Origin: Solenopsis invicta
Lineage: Eukaryota; Arthropoda; Insecta; Hymenoptera; Formicidae
DNA length: 64,000 nucleotides
Direction of reading: 5' to 3'
NCBI RefSeq assembly: GCF_016802725.1
Contig: NC_052679.1
Coordinates: forward strand, 3,286,001-3,350,000
Shown here: positions 1-10,826 of the stretch, piece by piece
Layout: each line of letters starts with the position of its first letter
Numbering within the stretch: the first letter of the stretch is position 1
Notes under the pieces: model-generated
The model's input: the letters and a program-made list of their open reading frames with translations, nothing else
What the model was told of the DNA's origin: nothing
Database searches by the model: none
Made by a program: the position numbers and the translations under genes

Positions 1-1319
1 CTACATTAGCAGAGACTTAAGCCACTGGGGTACGCGAGAGAGTCCAGTGCATTCTTTCGCAATTTCCGTAATTATACGTAAACAACATATCGTGTCCCAC
101 GAATGCTACTGCCGACTTTGACACGCTACATTGTTGCTGTTGCGTTACGTCGCTCCGAGGGCCGCACGAAACGATTTCCATTTCGCTATCTTTCGCATTG
201 CTAAAAAAAAACTCTCGCGTTCGTGTATACGGCGTGGCGTGGCGGCGCGCACGCGATTGAGAACCGCCGGCGCGCAGTATGACGAAAAGAAGTTCCTCGC
301 ATTGTCCGTACTTCCTTATTATGACTTGACCGGTAGTCCACGCTCGCGCGGTCGCTTTTGTGTGTCACTTTAGGTGGCACGCCGGCTCTGAATAGACCGG
401 CGACGCAGCCCGAGTCTCGGTGAAATGTCGTCGGCGACGCGACGCGGTTGCCCGTGGCCCGTCCACAACCGATAACGCCGCGAGAAGAAATCCTCATCTT
501 ACCCGGGCTCTCGAGTTTTCGCCGAAAAGCAAAAGTACAGCGTTGCGCGCACGACCAGCCACCGATCGCCCACACGCGGAAGTGCACACGCCGAGCCGTC
601 TCGGTTCGGTGGACGGTTCGGTCGAACGGCGAACGGCGCATTTTGCGAACGCGCGTATCCGGATGCATCGCGTCAGCAGCACGCAACCACGCGAATTTCA
701 CCGGCTTACTTGGTCGTTACTTACTCGTTAGACACATTACGCCTTCGTCGGTCGACCGACCGGATCGTGAATCGATCGTTCGTAATCCCACGCGAACGAG
801 TTTGAATTCGCCGACGCTCCAACTGTCAAGTCGCTGGGTCTCTCCTCGGAGTTTAATCGTGCTCGAATACCTCACGAATAATCAGCCGTAATGATGTCAC
901 AAGGTTAATGAGCCTTGGTAGCGGACTATTAATTAATCGCCATGCAAGACCAGACCGAGACGCTGTCCCTTCGTTATTTCTCCCAGTTTCTTTTCGATAC
1001 GTACCGAACGGCGTAAATTAACGTAGTTTCGTCAAACGTAGGTAACCAGCTGTGTGTTAATTAACGTGCGCCGCTTTTACGTATGCCGCTCTTTTCTTAT
1101 ATATTGCGCAATAGTGATTTTGTAATGAGGCGGACGAAGCGGAACATTCTTTGTTCTCTACTGTGCTTTATATTCGATTTATCGATTTATAAATAAATAA
1201 ATTTTATGTATACGTATATAATTTATTTATTTACTTTCATAAAATATATTTTAAAGTATAATGCAAACGATATCCAAAATTATTATAAATTATTATAATA
1301 TAATTACATTATATTATAA
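1..1319. other. Gene-free stretch, CpG-rich then AT-rich
   Basis: The first 890 bases are CpG-rich, with several overlapping open frames on both strands (131-373, 201-701, 448-891). None shows a recognisable domain, and their predicted proteins are Arg/Ser-rich as expected from CpG-rich noncoding DNA. From about 1130 the sequence becomes strongly AT-rich and runs into an inverted-repeat element. I see no exon, RNA gene or promoter that I can support. Confidence 0.5.
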
Positions 1320-1523
1320 TAATTATAAAATAATTTTATTGGGTCAGCAGAATTATTATAAAGGATATTCAAACGTAATGAGCAGTGCTGCAAAAAGATT
1401 TAACATTCCAGTAATCAATATGAGCATATTTCATAATTATTTTAATAATCGAATTAAATTATTTTTACATCTGATTATCCAGTTAAATTTTTAGATATTT
1501 CAACAAAACTGTTTTTTTCGCGT
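1320..1523 (+). mobile_element. Family A short inverted-repeat element (MITE-like), copy 1
   Basis: This copy shares with five other sites in the window the ordered blocks ATAATTTTATTGGGTCAGC, a GAGCAGTGCTGCAAA core, TTCATAATTATTTT, TAAATTTTTAGAT and a terminal AACTGTTTTTTTCGCG. The left terminus is eroded into AT-rich DNA, so its start is approximate. A 77-codon open frame beginning at 1261 runs through it, but its residues simply translate the repeat, so it is not a gene. Relative to copies 2, 4 and 6 it lies in the opposite orientation. Confidence 0.7.
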
Positions 1524-1893
1524 TTAATATATTAATGTAATATTTTTGAATGTGTTATTTTATTTTATTACCTGTAGCCTACATCTGCGCAACATATCAA
1601 TCGATTTAACGTTTTCTCTTCTTTCCGGAAAGAAAATTAATGTAAAAGGGAAGGGAAATTTCCAGTAAATGGAATATTACTTTTCGAAAGTCTCATTACA
1701 GCAAGGAGGATGACGTTAATGGACAATGACATAATCGCGCGGAAATAAAACGCGGCGAATCTCCGACTTCGAGGAGACACGACCAAAATCTAGGAAGATT
1801 CCTACCGGGATCGATCGATCCCATTACCGCGAATTCCTCATTTTCCTGCTCCTCTTCCTTCTCCTCTTCCTCCGCTGTTTCTCCGTCTCTCTT

Positions 1894-1969
<76 letters not shown>

Positions 1970-3037
1970 TCACACACGTCCGAATGGGTGCGACCGACGA
2001 CGGTGAGTGTGTGGCTCCACCTAACTCGTACAACGTGCAGACCAGAGCTCGCCATTCAGGTTTTTAAAGGCCATTACAAAAGTGACAAGCCGGACGGAGT
2101 CATTCCTAGCGGGGAAGCGGAAGTCCGCCATTATGCAATGGAAACGTCAATTTCCGGTGGTATTGTCGCGACGATCTGTTTCTCTCTTTCTGCGCGTCTC
2201 CCGCGTCTCCCGTGTCTCCCCGTCAACGAGCGGCGGCAGCGACGACAACGATGACGATAGCAGCAGCAGCGGCGGTGGCGGCGGCGGCAGCGGGAACAGG
2301 GCCGGTGGCCGCGACTTTTTTTTTGTAGGAAAACCAAAGGAAAATTCCGGGGTCCGGATACTCCCACGTTTTAATGCACGCCGGTCCCGCTCGACGCATT
2401 CCATCGCAATTTGCGTATCGACGGTACGATGCGATACGATACGTTCCCTCCGTCGCGTCGCGGTGAACGCGCCATCGCGCGCCCGATCGACGTCCGCAAA
2501 ACCGACGACGCAGTTGAAGCCCCTTCCGATGAATGAATACAAATTGCTACGGTAACTTCGCGTCTACTGGCGGACGTCTACGTGTAGGCAACGACAGTCT
2601 ACACGTAGCCTATCTAAATCATCACTTTATATGCGCAAGCCAAGTAGACAAACAGTAAGTAGTCGTTGCTTCTCATTGCTTTGTTTACTTAAACTTGCCC
2701 GGCAAAAGCGATGGTTTAGATATATTCTACGCGTATATTACGGATACTTGGCGCCAACAGTTGCAGTCGATCGCAATCTGCTTTTCACGTTCTCGCGAAA
2801 TTGGGCGAGAGACCGGGTGGTATATGTGTCAGAGAAGAAATAAGGTCTTTGCATATCATTAGAGTTTTCGTTAATTACTTCACTGCAAGGAAGAAATGAA
2901 ACATAGCCGAAATCTACTCTCGGCGAATTCTCCGAGTCGATAAAATGCAGTCGTAGTACAACGAACGCGAAGAGCGAGATGATTTTTCAGGCTGACATTT
3001 CTGACAAGAGCAATCCACCCTGAAAAAGAGGATTTGG
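1524..3037. other. Gene-free stretch with compound microsatellite
   Basis: The stretch holds an AT-rich lead-in, a compound microsatellite at 1895-1978 and a CpG-rich block at about 2150-2560. A small perfect hairpin lies near 2581-2609 (CTACGTGTAG, 11-base loop, CTACACGTAG). Open frames at 1988-2555 and on the opposite strand are rich in Ser, Gly, Arg and Asp repeats (for example the GGCGG/AGC run near 2260-2290) and look like translated low-complexity DNA. No exon is supported. Confidence 0.45.
1895..1978. repeat. Compound microsatellite (AC)n(CT)n(CA)n
   Basis: About 15 AC units, then about 13 CT units, then about 13 CA units with one interruption, read directly from the sequence. Confidence 0.98.
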
Positions 3038-3211
3038 TACACCGAGGAAAAATTTACTAAATTTTAATAAATATTTGTTTGGTACAAGAACTATTAATTT
3101 AATTTAAACATCTTTTTCTTATAAACATTTATATGCCGTAAATAAATATTTTATCAATATTATTCGAATAAATATTTATTAAGATTTAGGAATTGTTTTC
3201 TTTTCAGTGTA
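3038..3211 (+). mobile_element. Family B short inverted-repeat element, copy 1
   Basis: Termini read CACCGAGGAAAAA on the left and TTTTCAGTG on the right, each flanked by TA, as in Tc1/mariner-type nonautonomous elements. The interior is palindromic: TAATAAATATTTGTTT near 3066 faces AATAAATATTTATTAAG near 3168. The second copy at 52484-52699 shares the inner blocks AAGAAC-ATTAATTTAATT and TTTATG-C-TAA-TAAATATTT in the same order and orientation. It encodes no protein. Family assignment to Tc1/mariner is inference from the TA flank only. Confidence 0.65.
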
Positions 3212-4845
3212 ACTATTACCAAATTTGGTAATAATTACCAAATCTTTTTTCCAGCGTGCCACATCGCACGGAGGCGTTTCCGCCTTCCTTATTTCCGCGT
3301 CGAGCTTTTGCGCCGTCTCTCGCGGCTGCGATCAACGCGTTATGCGCGTCGCAACCTTCTCGCGCCAAGTTACAAGAGAGCTCCCCGAGGAGAGCCTTTA
3401 GCCTACCAGCGGCGACATCGACGTCGCAGCCAAGCATTCGCGACAATAGTGGCACCGGTCCCCGTCCGCCCCCGTTCGTCCCCGGCGACTCAACGCGACA
3501 GTTTATCATCCGGCAGTGTTGGCTGGCCCACCTTTTTCCCCGCGGCGTAGGATCGCACCGGCGAGACCCGGGTGTTTGCGTAGGATCCCGCGACGAAATC
3601 TTCGAATACACACTCAACCTGGATTAAGGATCAACGCCCTGCTGCCTTCGACGACGCGCAGCTGTCGCGCGTCCGCCTCTCGCTCCTCGCCTCCGCGGTG
3701 TTTTTCTTTTTTCTTCCTCTCCATCTCTCTCTTTTTTCCTCTTCGCTCCTTTCCGCGTTTTTGACGTTTCTTATCCGGTGATAAATCTTCGTAGTCATAG
3801 CCCGGCCGAGATTTTGACGCGCGGAGCCGTGTGAACGCGCTGACGACGACATTCTTGGAGTCCATTAGAGCGATCTTGTTGAATTTTATTAATAGAAATC
3901 AGATACCGAGGTGTGATCTCTTGTAGCTACGTTCTCAAAACCAAGTGCGAAACGACGTGAGACGTGGGAAAAACACGTCAAAAATCTCTCATAAAAGTTT
4001 GGCACCAATTGCTTTCATTAACAATTACAGATTAATCGGTTAATTTGTGTCGCTGCACGGATGAGGTAACTCAAATCCGAAAGTCGCTTCTCATTTATTC
4101 CTCATATCTATAGTAGCGTAATTTTGTAGGATGCAGTTTCGTCATAATATCGTCATAATACCATGCTCGTTCGGTGTAGCATCCGAGAAACGCCCACGAT
4201 TGAGAACCTCTCAATGGCTGAGGACGCGCTATCTTACGCGGCGCGGCACATCCGACCATATAAAGTACTTCCAGGGGCCTCCTCGCGTGGCGGGCTTTGA
4301 TCCTCACGAATACCGCATCGCGCGCGGAAGGCTATAAAAAGACTTGGGGTCTTGCCGAAGATTACCTAGGCGAGTGCCTAGGAGAGCGGCGCCTAGGCGA
4401 TCTTTCTCGCCGCCAACGTCTCGCGAAGCAGGATGCGCGTGTGCGTCGCAGGACGCGCATCACGCGGACATCGACGGTGCCATTTATCATGTCACGTCAT
4501 TCCCATGAAATGACAAGCGATGTACGCATGCCGCGGGGTTCCCATAAAGGGGCGCACGAGCGCGTTGCGCCGTAGAGAAGCCGTGAAGGAAGAAGTCGCG
4601 TTGCCGGACAGCGCATTATGAGTTCGCTAGGAGGAACGTCAGGTAGAAAGTGCGCTAATGTGGCAACAAATGGCACCGCGTGTCTCCGAATGACCGAGCG
4701 CGGATCTATCAAACGCTATTAATAGCTCGTCCACCGGACTGTCCGTAAGATATTATCATCGATGTCATTAGACCTCGATGGCACAATGAGCTTAACGTAT
4801 CTGCAAATACGCGTTTCGATTCACACGCTGCTGAGAGACGCCTAG
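3212..4845. other. Gene-free stretch, CpG-rich block
   Basis: CpG-rich between about 3250 and 3850 and again between 4130 and 4700, with overlapping open frames on both strands and no recognisable domain. Near 4366-4400 the motif GCCTAGG or CCTAGG recurs three times within 35 bases. No exon or RNA gene is supported. Confidence 0.4.
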
Positions 4846-5106
4846 AATGAAAAGGTTTTGTTGAAATATCTAAACATTTAGATCTGGATAGAGATTTGAT
4901 AATAATTTTGTTAAACTGTAAAAATAATTATGATGGACCATGTTGGATAATGTGGGACCAGCTGAAGCTGACTGCTAAAGTGTTAAATCTTTTTGTAGCA
5001 TTGCTCATTACGCTTCAACGTCCTTCATAATTATTTTGATGGTTTAATAAAATTATTTTCAGTAACTCTATCTAGCTAAATTTTTAGATTCCTCAATAAA
5101 ATCGGG
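4846..5106 (-). mobile_element. Family A short inverted-repeat element, copy 2
   Basis: Left arm GTTTTGTTGAAATATCTAAACATTTAGAT faces right arm TAAATTTTTAGATTCCTCAATAAAAT. Between them lie TAATAATTTTGTTAAACTG and TAAAATTATTTTCAGTA, plus the family core (AAATCTTTTTGTAGCATTGCTC) in the orientation opposite to copy 1. It shares the block CTTCATAATTATTTTGATGG with copy 4. It is noncoding and somewhat longer than copy 5 because of an extra GGACCA-containing stretch at 4934-4960. Boundaries are accurate to about 10 bases. Confidence 0.75.
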
Positions 5107-6460
5107 TAAATGTTTAATTAGAATTCTCGACGTTACAAATATATTATTTGCAGGCTGCTCGTACGACGCTTTCATTCATTTCGAAGAGGTTTAAAGTCCA
5201 TTTCGACGTTAATACTTGGCGACAATCTACGTCATTTGCATAAGCATAAATTGTCGTTTGAAATAAGCTCAATTGATTCGCATTGCGGGACGATACGTTA
5301 CTTCATTATTCCACCTAAGATGTTAACATGCAATTACTATTGCTGAGTCATTAAACGCATCGTTGCTACGTATCGTTAAATTATCGTCGTTCAGACATCA
5401 TCGCGTTCACAATGTAGCGCGTACATACGAAACGCTTGAGCCGAGCTGCGCGATAATCGAGGCCGCCACGCTAGCAAGCTGGCATCAATATTTAAAGAGT
5501 CCGTGGATACGAAGTGAATTTCCATCGTCGTGCGTCGTCGACGCGACGGCGTCAATGGCCGGTGGTTATTTCGCTAGAAAATCGTATCGGACGGGCGCCG
5601 TGCGCGCGGACAATACTGCCGACTTTATTTACGGCTCTCGTTTACTCCTTTCGTGCGATTTGACCGCCGGTGTGCTGGCGGTACCGCGGGGAACGCGAGA
5701 AAGAAGAGTGGAAAGAGAGGCGGGAGGCGTGCAGGTGTGAGAGTTAGAGTCGGGTTGGCGGTGGCCGCTGTGAGAAACGTCGAAACCATAAATTCCCTCG
5801 GGAGTAGCCACTTCTCTCGAATATGCCGTACACGCGCTTATATTTGCTGCGGTATAAACTTGCGCGGGCGTTTTAATCCCCGCCGCTTGAGTGAGAAACG
5901 CTCCCCGCGAAAGTATCTCGTGAGAATGAAAGGAGATTGTTGAGTTTCGACCGTTTTTCGGCTAACGTGAGCAAGTTCCGAGATGTATACACGATGACAA
6001 TGCTCTCTTATTCACCTAAAATTGTCGTAGTTACATTCCAATATTTCATAAACTGTACGATAACCACATATTTAAAATAAATAAATAAATAAAAGACATA
6101 TGAACATTTTAGGACTTTGTTTCTACATGTTTCTAAATCAGTTGGTGACTGTTAGAAGTCTTTGCATTATGAAATTTTCTTCAATACCAAAATGAAATAC
6201 TACGTAGTTTTCTGATAATTTAAAATTATGTTAACAAATCCTTGATTTAAACCTGAAATAGATTTGAAATAATAAAAAATGAAAACTGCTATAATCTGAA
6301 TAATTTTATTTAAAAAAATAAAATAATTCTCACAAAAATAAATTTCCATAAAAATTTGCTCATTAGTATGACGTGAGACATTAGAAAAGAACTTGTCGTA
6401 ACATTGTTAAAATAAAGAATAAAATTAAAATAGAGATAAATCTGAAAGAAATAAATAAAT
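5107..6460. other. Gene-free stretch
   Basis: AT-rich at both ends with a CpG-rich block at about 5400-5960. Open frames in that block (5363-5740, 5653-5943) have no recognisable motif, and a stop-poor CpG context explains them. From 6050 onward the sequence is AT-rich with simple TAAATAAATAAA runs. Nothing else is supported. Confidence 0.4.
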
Positions 6461-6682
6461 TACAGAAAGAACAATTTTACTGTAGTATCTAAAAGTTTAG
6501 CAGATACAGATCAGAAAATAATTTTATGTTGAGTGTTCAGAATAATTATATAAATAAGCATGATAATAGTGCTGCAAATAGTTTTGACATTTTATCAACC
6601 AAATCAAATATCCGATACATTTTAAAATGTTTCGACATAATTATTTTCAGATCCGTATTTCAGTAAATTTGCTCTTTCCGTA
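6461..6682 (+). mobile_element. Family A short inverted-repeat element, copy 3
   Basis: The left end is TACAGAAAGAACAATTTTAC and the right end is TTGCTCTTTCCGTA, so TA flanks both termini. The arms carry ATCTAAAAGTTTAGC then CAGATCAGAAAATAATTTTA on the left and CATAATTATTTTCAGATC on the right. The core GTGCTGCAAATAGTTTTGAC has the same orientation as in copy 1. It is noncoding. Confidence 0.8.
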
Positions 6683-6884
6683 TAAAAAAAAAATAATAAA
6701 TCTAAAAGTCCTCAATCTGAAATAAAGGACTTGCAATGAAATGGGTAGACATTTAATGTAACAATTTATCCCCGTCTAGACACAAATTATATATCATATT
6801 AAAGGATTTTTTAAGCGTAGTCGAGTAATGTATCACGTACCTTGGAAAAACGTCAGGAATATTGGAGAAATCGTTATCAAAGAC

Positions 6885-7133
6885 AACACGGAGACAACTA
6901 CTTTACTAAAGTACCTAAAAATTTAGTTGGATGCAGCTCTAAACATAATCTCGTCAAACCATCAAAATAATTATGTAGGACGCTCAAGTTGGTTGCTAAA
7001 ATGTCAAAACTTTGTACAACATTGCTCATCAGGCTTGAACTTCCTTCATAATTATTTTGATGGTCCAGGAAAATTATTTTCAGATCTTTAGCCAAATTTT
7101 TAGACATTTTAACAAAATTGTCCCTTTTTCCAT
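6885..7133 (-). mobile_element. Family A short inverted-repeat element, copy 4
   Basis: It starts with ACACGGAGACAACTACTTTA and CTAAAAATTTAGTTGG and ends with CCAAATTTTTAGAC, AACAAAATTG and TCCCTTTTTCCATG. The core GTCAAAACTTTGTACAACATTGCTC is inverted relative to copy 3, which lies only 200 bases away, so copies 3 and 4 form an opposed pair. A 69-codon frame on the minus strand spans this copy and only translates repeat sequence. Confidence 0.8.
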
Positions 7134-8619
7134 GAATAAATCTAATACTATCGCATCATTAAAAAAAGTTTTTAAATAACTCATTCTGATTTAAACAACA
7201 AGGAATGTATTATTTAAACGCATAATTTGATAAACATGTTTGTCATTCAATGCCAGGCTTTGAAAACAAATGAATACTTCATATCGAACTCTTTGCTCGT
7301 CAATTGCGTAGTAAAACCTGTAGTGGAACACATAGTAGAACATTCGTGGCAAGTACCATCATTACTTTTTAATAACTTCTAATGTGCATTGCTGCATTTT
7401 CTGACAATGCGTATTTATGGCAATTTGCTGAAGTAATTCTAATCGCTTTTTTTTTTAGATCAAACCTAAAGATTTTGAAGGCGATATTTCGATGTTTTCT
7501 CAAAATAAGCGATACACCAATATCGACTTCGTTTTAATATGATATAGAATTGTACGTCTCGGGACTTGTTCATGTTAGCTAAAGTACATCTAAAACTCAA
7601 CATCCTCCTTTGAGAATCATCGTTAGATGTGCCTGCCGTCACGGTTCTTCCAAGCATTCTACCCGAGATCGTGGAAAATCTCGTGTGAATTTGTTAAGCC
7701 CCAATTAATGCGCGATGAACGCAGCTCGGTGACCGCAATTGTACTTTGTACACAGTTACGTTTCACAAATAACATCGAAATGCAATTACGACACATTAAA
7801 TTTTATAAGCGAATTAGATCTTTGTCCTTCGCCGAGAGCAGCGGCGCGGCGTCGAAGCATTACACTTCTGTAATTAAGAGATTGTGATAAGCGCTATGGA
7901 GATGCAGTAAAATTAATGTAAATACAGTCGGACGATGGTATCGAAAATCAAATATCGCGTACAATTATCTAAAGTAGGATGGGACGAGACGAGGCGGGAG
8001 AATGAAAAAGAATCATGCGCCGGAATAATGCATATTAAACGTGCAACCGACGATGAAGTGATACAAGAAACACACACGGCACGCCATCGCACGGCGAGTT
8101 TTATTTTGTATTCGGGAGCGCGATCTAGGCGATTTTCGCACGTCCCCGAGAAAGTCTTTCCCAGGACGACCGGCGCTCTCTCTCCCTTCGGGGCCGTGTA
8201 ATAACGCATGTACGTACGCACGCACGGTCGCGCAGCGGCGAGGTCGTAACCCGGCGTGCGATCTCTTCTCTTCTTCCCGGTTCGAATCGCTCGCCCGTGA
8301 GAGAAAAAGGAGGCAGAGGAAGCTAGGAAAAAAAATAATGTGGTCCCGCCGCAATTTCGTGCATACGCGTCGTCGCCTTGGTCGTTGCGCGGCTTGGCTT
8401 GGCTTGGCTCGGTTATAAGCCGCGCGAGCGATCGCGTGAGAGCGCGAGCATGCACGTAGGAGAGGGAAGAGAAGGAGGAAGTGATGGAAGGAGGAGGAGG
8501 GAAAAGAGGGCCCCGTCGAGTGCGTGTGGGTAGCAGCGTGCGGCCCATTGATAGCCCACGGACCATTCATGGATCCGCGGATCCGTGAGAGGAAGTCGGC
8601 GTCGTCGTCGTCGTCGTCG

Positions 8620-8659
<40 letters not shown>

Positions 8660-10562
8660 TGGTGTATAGTTTCGTGTATACGCTGCGGCGTGCACGATAT
8701 GTGGGAGCCGCCGCCGTATGTAGGTATGCACGCTGCCTTATTTGTACCGAGCGCGCGGCGCGCGCGCACTTTTTCGCATTTCCGATCCGGATCCAGTATT
8801 AGAGATTTCGCCGGGACGGGATAAATCATAGCCTTGAGGATCGATCGTAGGAGACGGCATGAAGAGGGAAGGGGACGTTTTTGTCGTGGAAAGAGGAGGT
8901 AGAAAGTAGGATACACGATAGAGACAATTACGGTGAAATAAACGTGGAATGCGAAATGACGGGACGCGTATGTGACAAGAAGGATAAAAAGAAAATGTAT
9001 TACATGCGTGCTAAATAAGAAGAGAAATGGTGAGAGAAAGAGAGAGAGAGGTATTGTCTAAGGGAAATAGTTTCTTGCGAGCATCTCTTTGGGAAATGAA
9101 GAATTTTCCATGCGGAGTCACGAGCAGACGAGGTCGTGGGAGTAACATTGGAACGGTAAAGAGCTCGCTAACAAGAATGACGTTTATCGCGACGTCTATT
9201 CGCGCGTGGAGTGCCTCAAAGCCAATTCATCGTTTAGCTATGAAGTCCAAGTTTCTGCGCGATGGCGAGACAAACTCCGCGACATAAGGAACACAACTTT
9301 CCTCGCCTTACGGCCTACACGAATCTTGCCCGCCCACTTATTTGAAAGCTGCCTCATTGCTTTCTCCGCCGCACCGTGAAATTCGTGGCTAGCGGAAGCA
9401 CAAAAGCACAAAGAGGCGTTCGTGTATGTGCATACGATTCGGAAAATAAAGGCTGCATGTACTTACACGATCGTTCGCGCTGCTGCTCTCTCGGCAGCAC
9501 AAACGGAGAACTCGGCATTCTCACGGCAAGAAGCATTCTCTTCCCTTTATCAAATTAAAGTTACGACTGCGCGAAGACGACAAAAATTTAACTTTTTTTA
9601 TTTATGAAATAAAAATTATTATTTAATCCGATTATCTAGAAAGTAAATATTTTTTAATACAAATTAGCGTGAATATTTAGAAATACGTGAATCTAATGTG
9701 ATGTAACATCCGTGCGCTAACATAATTTGAAATGGATTGTCAAACCAACTATTTACTTTGCAAATTACGCTATTCCTATATACGCTAAAATTTATTGTAA
9801 ATTTACCAAGTTACTATATAATAATACGTATGGAGAGAATAAATATCCGATGGAACGATTTTGTGTACGTTCCGACGAAAATGTAAAATATTTACCGTTT
9901 TAACAGAATTAAACGACAAGGAGCGACGTATCGTAAAGCGCATCCATCAGCGTGCTTACCTTTATGACATCTAGTGTACATGGCTCTGCACATACAAAGT
10001 GAAGAAAATCGAGATATCGAATCGCGAGGAAGACGTAACGTCAGGGGAAAAAACCCTTCTCGTGATATTTCGTTCCGAGTCGTAACCAGCAGACGCGTTA
10101 TCCGTAAAGCCGTAAAATCGAATGACTCGTCATTTTCTACTCTCTGCCCCTCGCATGCCATGAAAGGTTTAGGCCTCTCACGAAGGCGTTCTGCCAACCC
10201 CCCTAGAATCCGACGACATGTATGGTTTCCCGTACCCGCGCGGCGTAAGGGATCGCGCGGCCGATTTTTCATATTACCCTCGTAACATGGATAACACGAA
10301 GCTTTTTTCCTACCTCCTCCCCGTTATTACCGCAGAGACAATGAAATTTCGTGCACGAACGGACGATAAACCATCGAGACAAAATATTTGTTTACTCTTC
10401 ACATTTTAGCACACACGCAATGATATGGGAATGTCATGTTTTTTTCCAAAAGCTTTATTCAATCTTAACCCATATGATCTAACCGAACATCGTGTGAATT
10501 AATAATTCTTCCACATTGAAATATTTTGAATGCGTGATCCCCACGTGTTGTTGGGGTAAAGG
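7134..10562. other. Gene-free stretch with CpG-rich block and (TCG)n
   Basis: AT-rich to about 7600, then CpG-rich at 8060-8830. The 217-codon minus-strand frame at 7913-8566, the 185-codon frame beside it and the plus-strand frame with a long serine run at 8524-8802 overlap each other on both strands. They are dominated by Arg/Ser and microsatellite translation. At 8390-8411 GGCTT is repeated four times. AT-rich 9590-9890 separates a second CpG-rich block at 9900-10290. No exon is supported. Confidence 0.4.
8600..8660. repeat. (GTC)n trinucleotide microsatellite
   Basis: About 20 GTC units with one ATC interruption near 8624. In the three plus-strand frames it reads as poly-Ser, poly-Arg or poly-Val, so any frame through it is unreliable as gene evidence. 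Confidence 0.98.
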
Positions 10563-10826
10563 TTGAAAGGTTGCAAATGCGAAATCGTGAAATCTGTAAA
10601 TCTTTATATCCGGATTAAAAGCAATCGTAGCGATTTCACGAAGATCTGTTTACAAGTTTTCAGATATTACGTGACTCACGCTCTTTCTATGCAACGCTAT
10701 AACGATGCTTTTGACCTCGTGCACGCGTTCCCGCGTTTATTACGTAAGGAGAATTACCGCGGGAGAGAGCACGAGCTCGAGCGTCTTGTTTTATTCGCCG
10801 CGAAAATGAGGCAGGAACTCTCGTAG
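10563..10826 (+). CDS. Possible small open reading frame, 87 codons, unrecognised
   Basis: An 87-codon ATG-initiated frame starts MKGCKCEIVKSVNLYIRIKS and ends RLVLFAAKMRQELS before TAG. Unlike most frames in the window its residue composition is balanced: Leu, Val, Phe, Lys, Arg and Glu in mixed order, no simple-sequence runs, and an amphipathic-looking second half. I recognise no domain, signal peptide or homologue. Flanking splice signals were not identified, and the surrounding 3 kb has no other coding evidence. An open frame of this length by chance is quite possible, so this is only a candidate small gene or exon. Confidence 0.12.
   Translation: MKGCKCEIVKSVNLYIRIKSNRSDFTKICLQVFRYYVTHALSMQRYNDAFDLVHAFPRLLRKENYRGREHELERLVLFAAKMRQELS

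Noticed and set aside
1261..1494. 77-codon plus-strand frame
   Set aside because: It translates an AT-rich family A element and its neighbour; a related frame appears on the minus strand of another copy (6898-7107). It is not a gene.
8277..8300. GGTTCGAATCGC resembling a tRNA B box
   Set aside because: No A box, acceptor stem or cloverleaf could be built around it, and no terminator-like T run follows at the right distance.
7913..8566. 217-codon minus-strand frame
   Set aside because: It overlaps a 185-codon frame in another phase and plus-strand frames. Composition is Arg/Ser/Thr-rich with no motif; low stop density in CpG-rich DNA explains it.
8524..8802. Frame with a long serine run
   Set aside because: The run is the (GTC)n microsatellite, and the flanks have no protein-like features.
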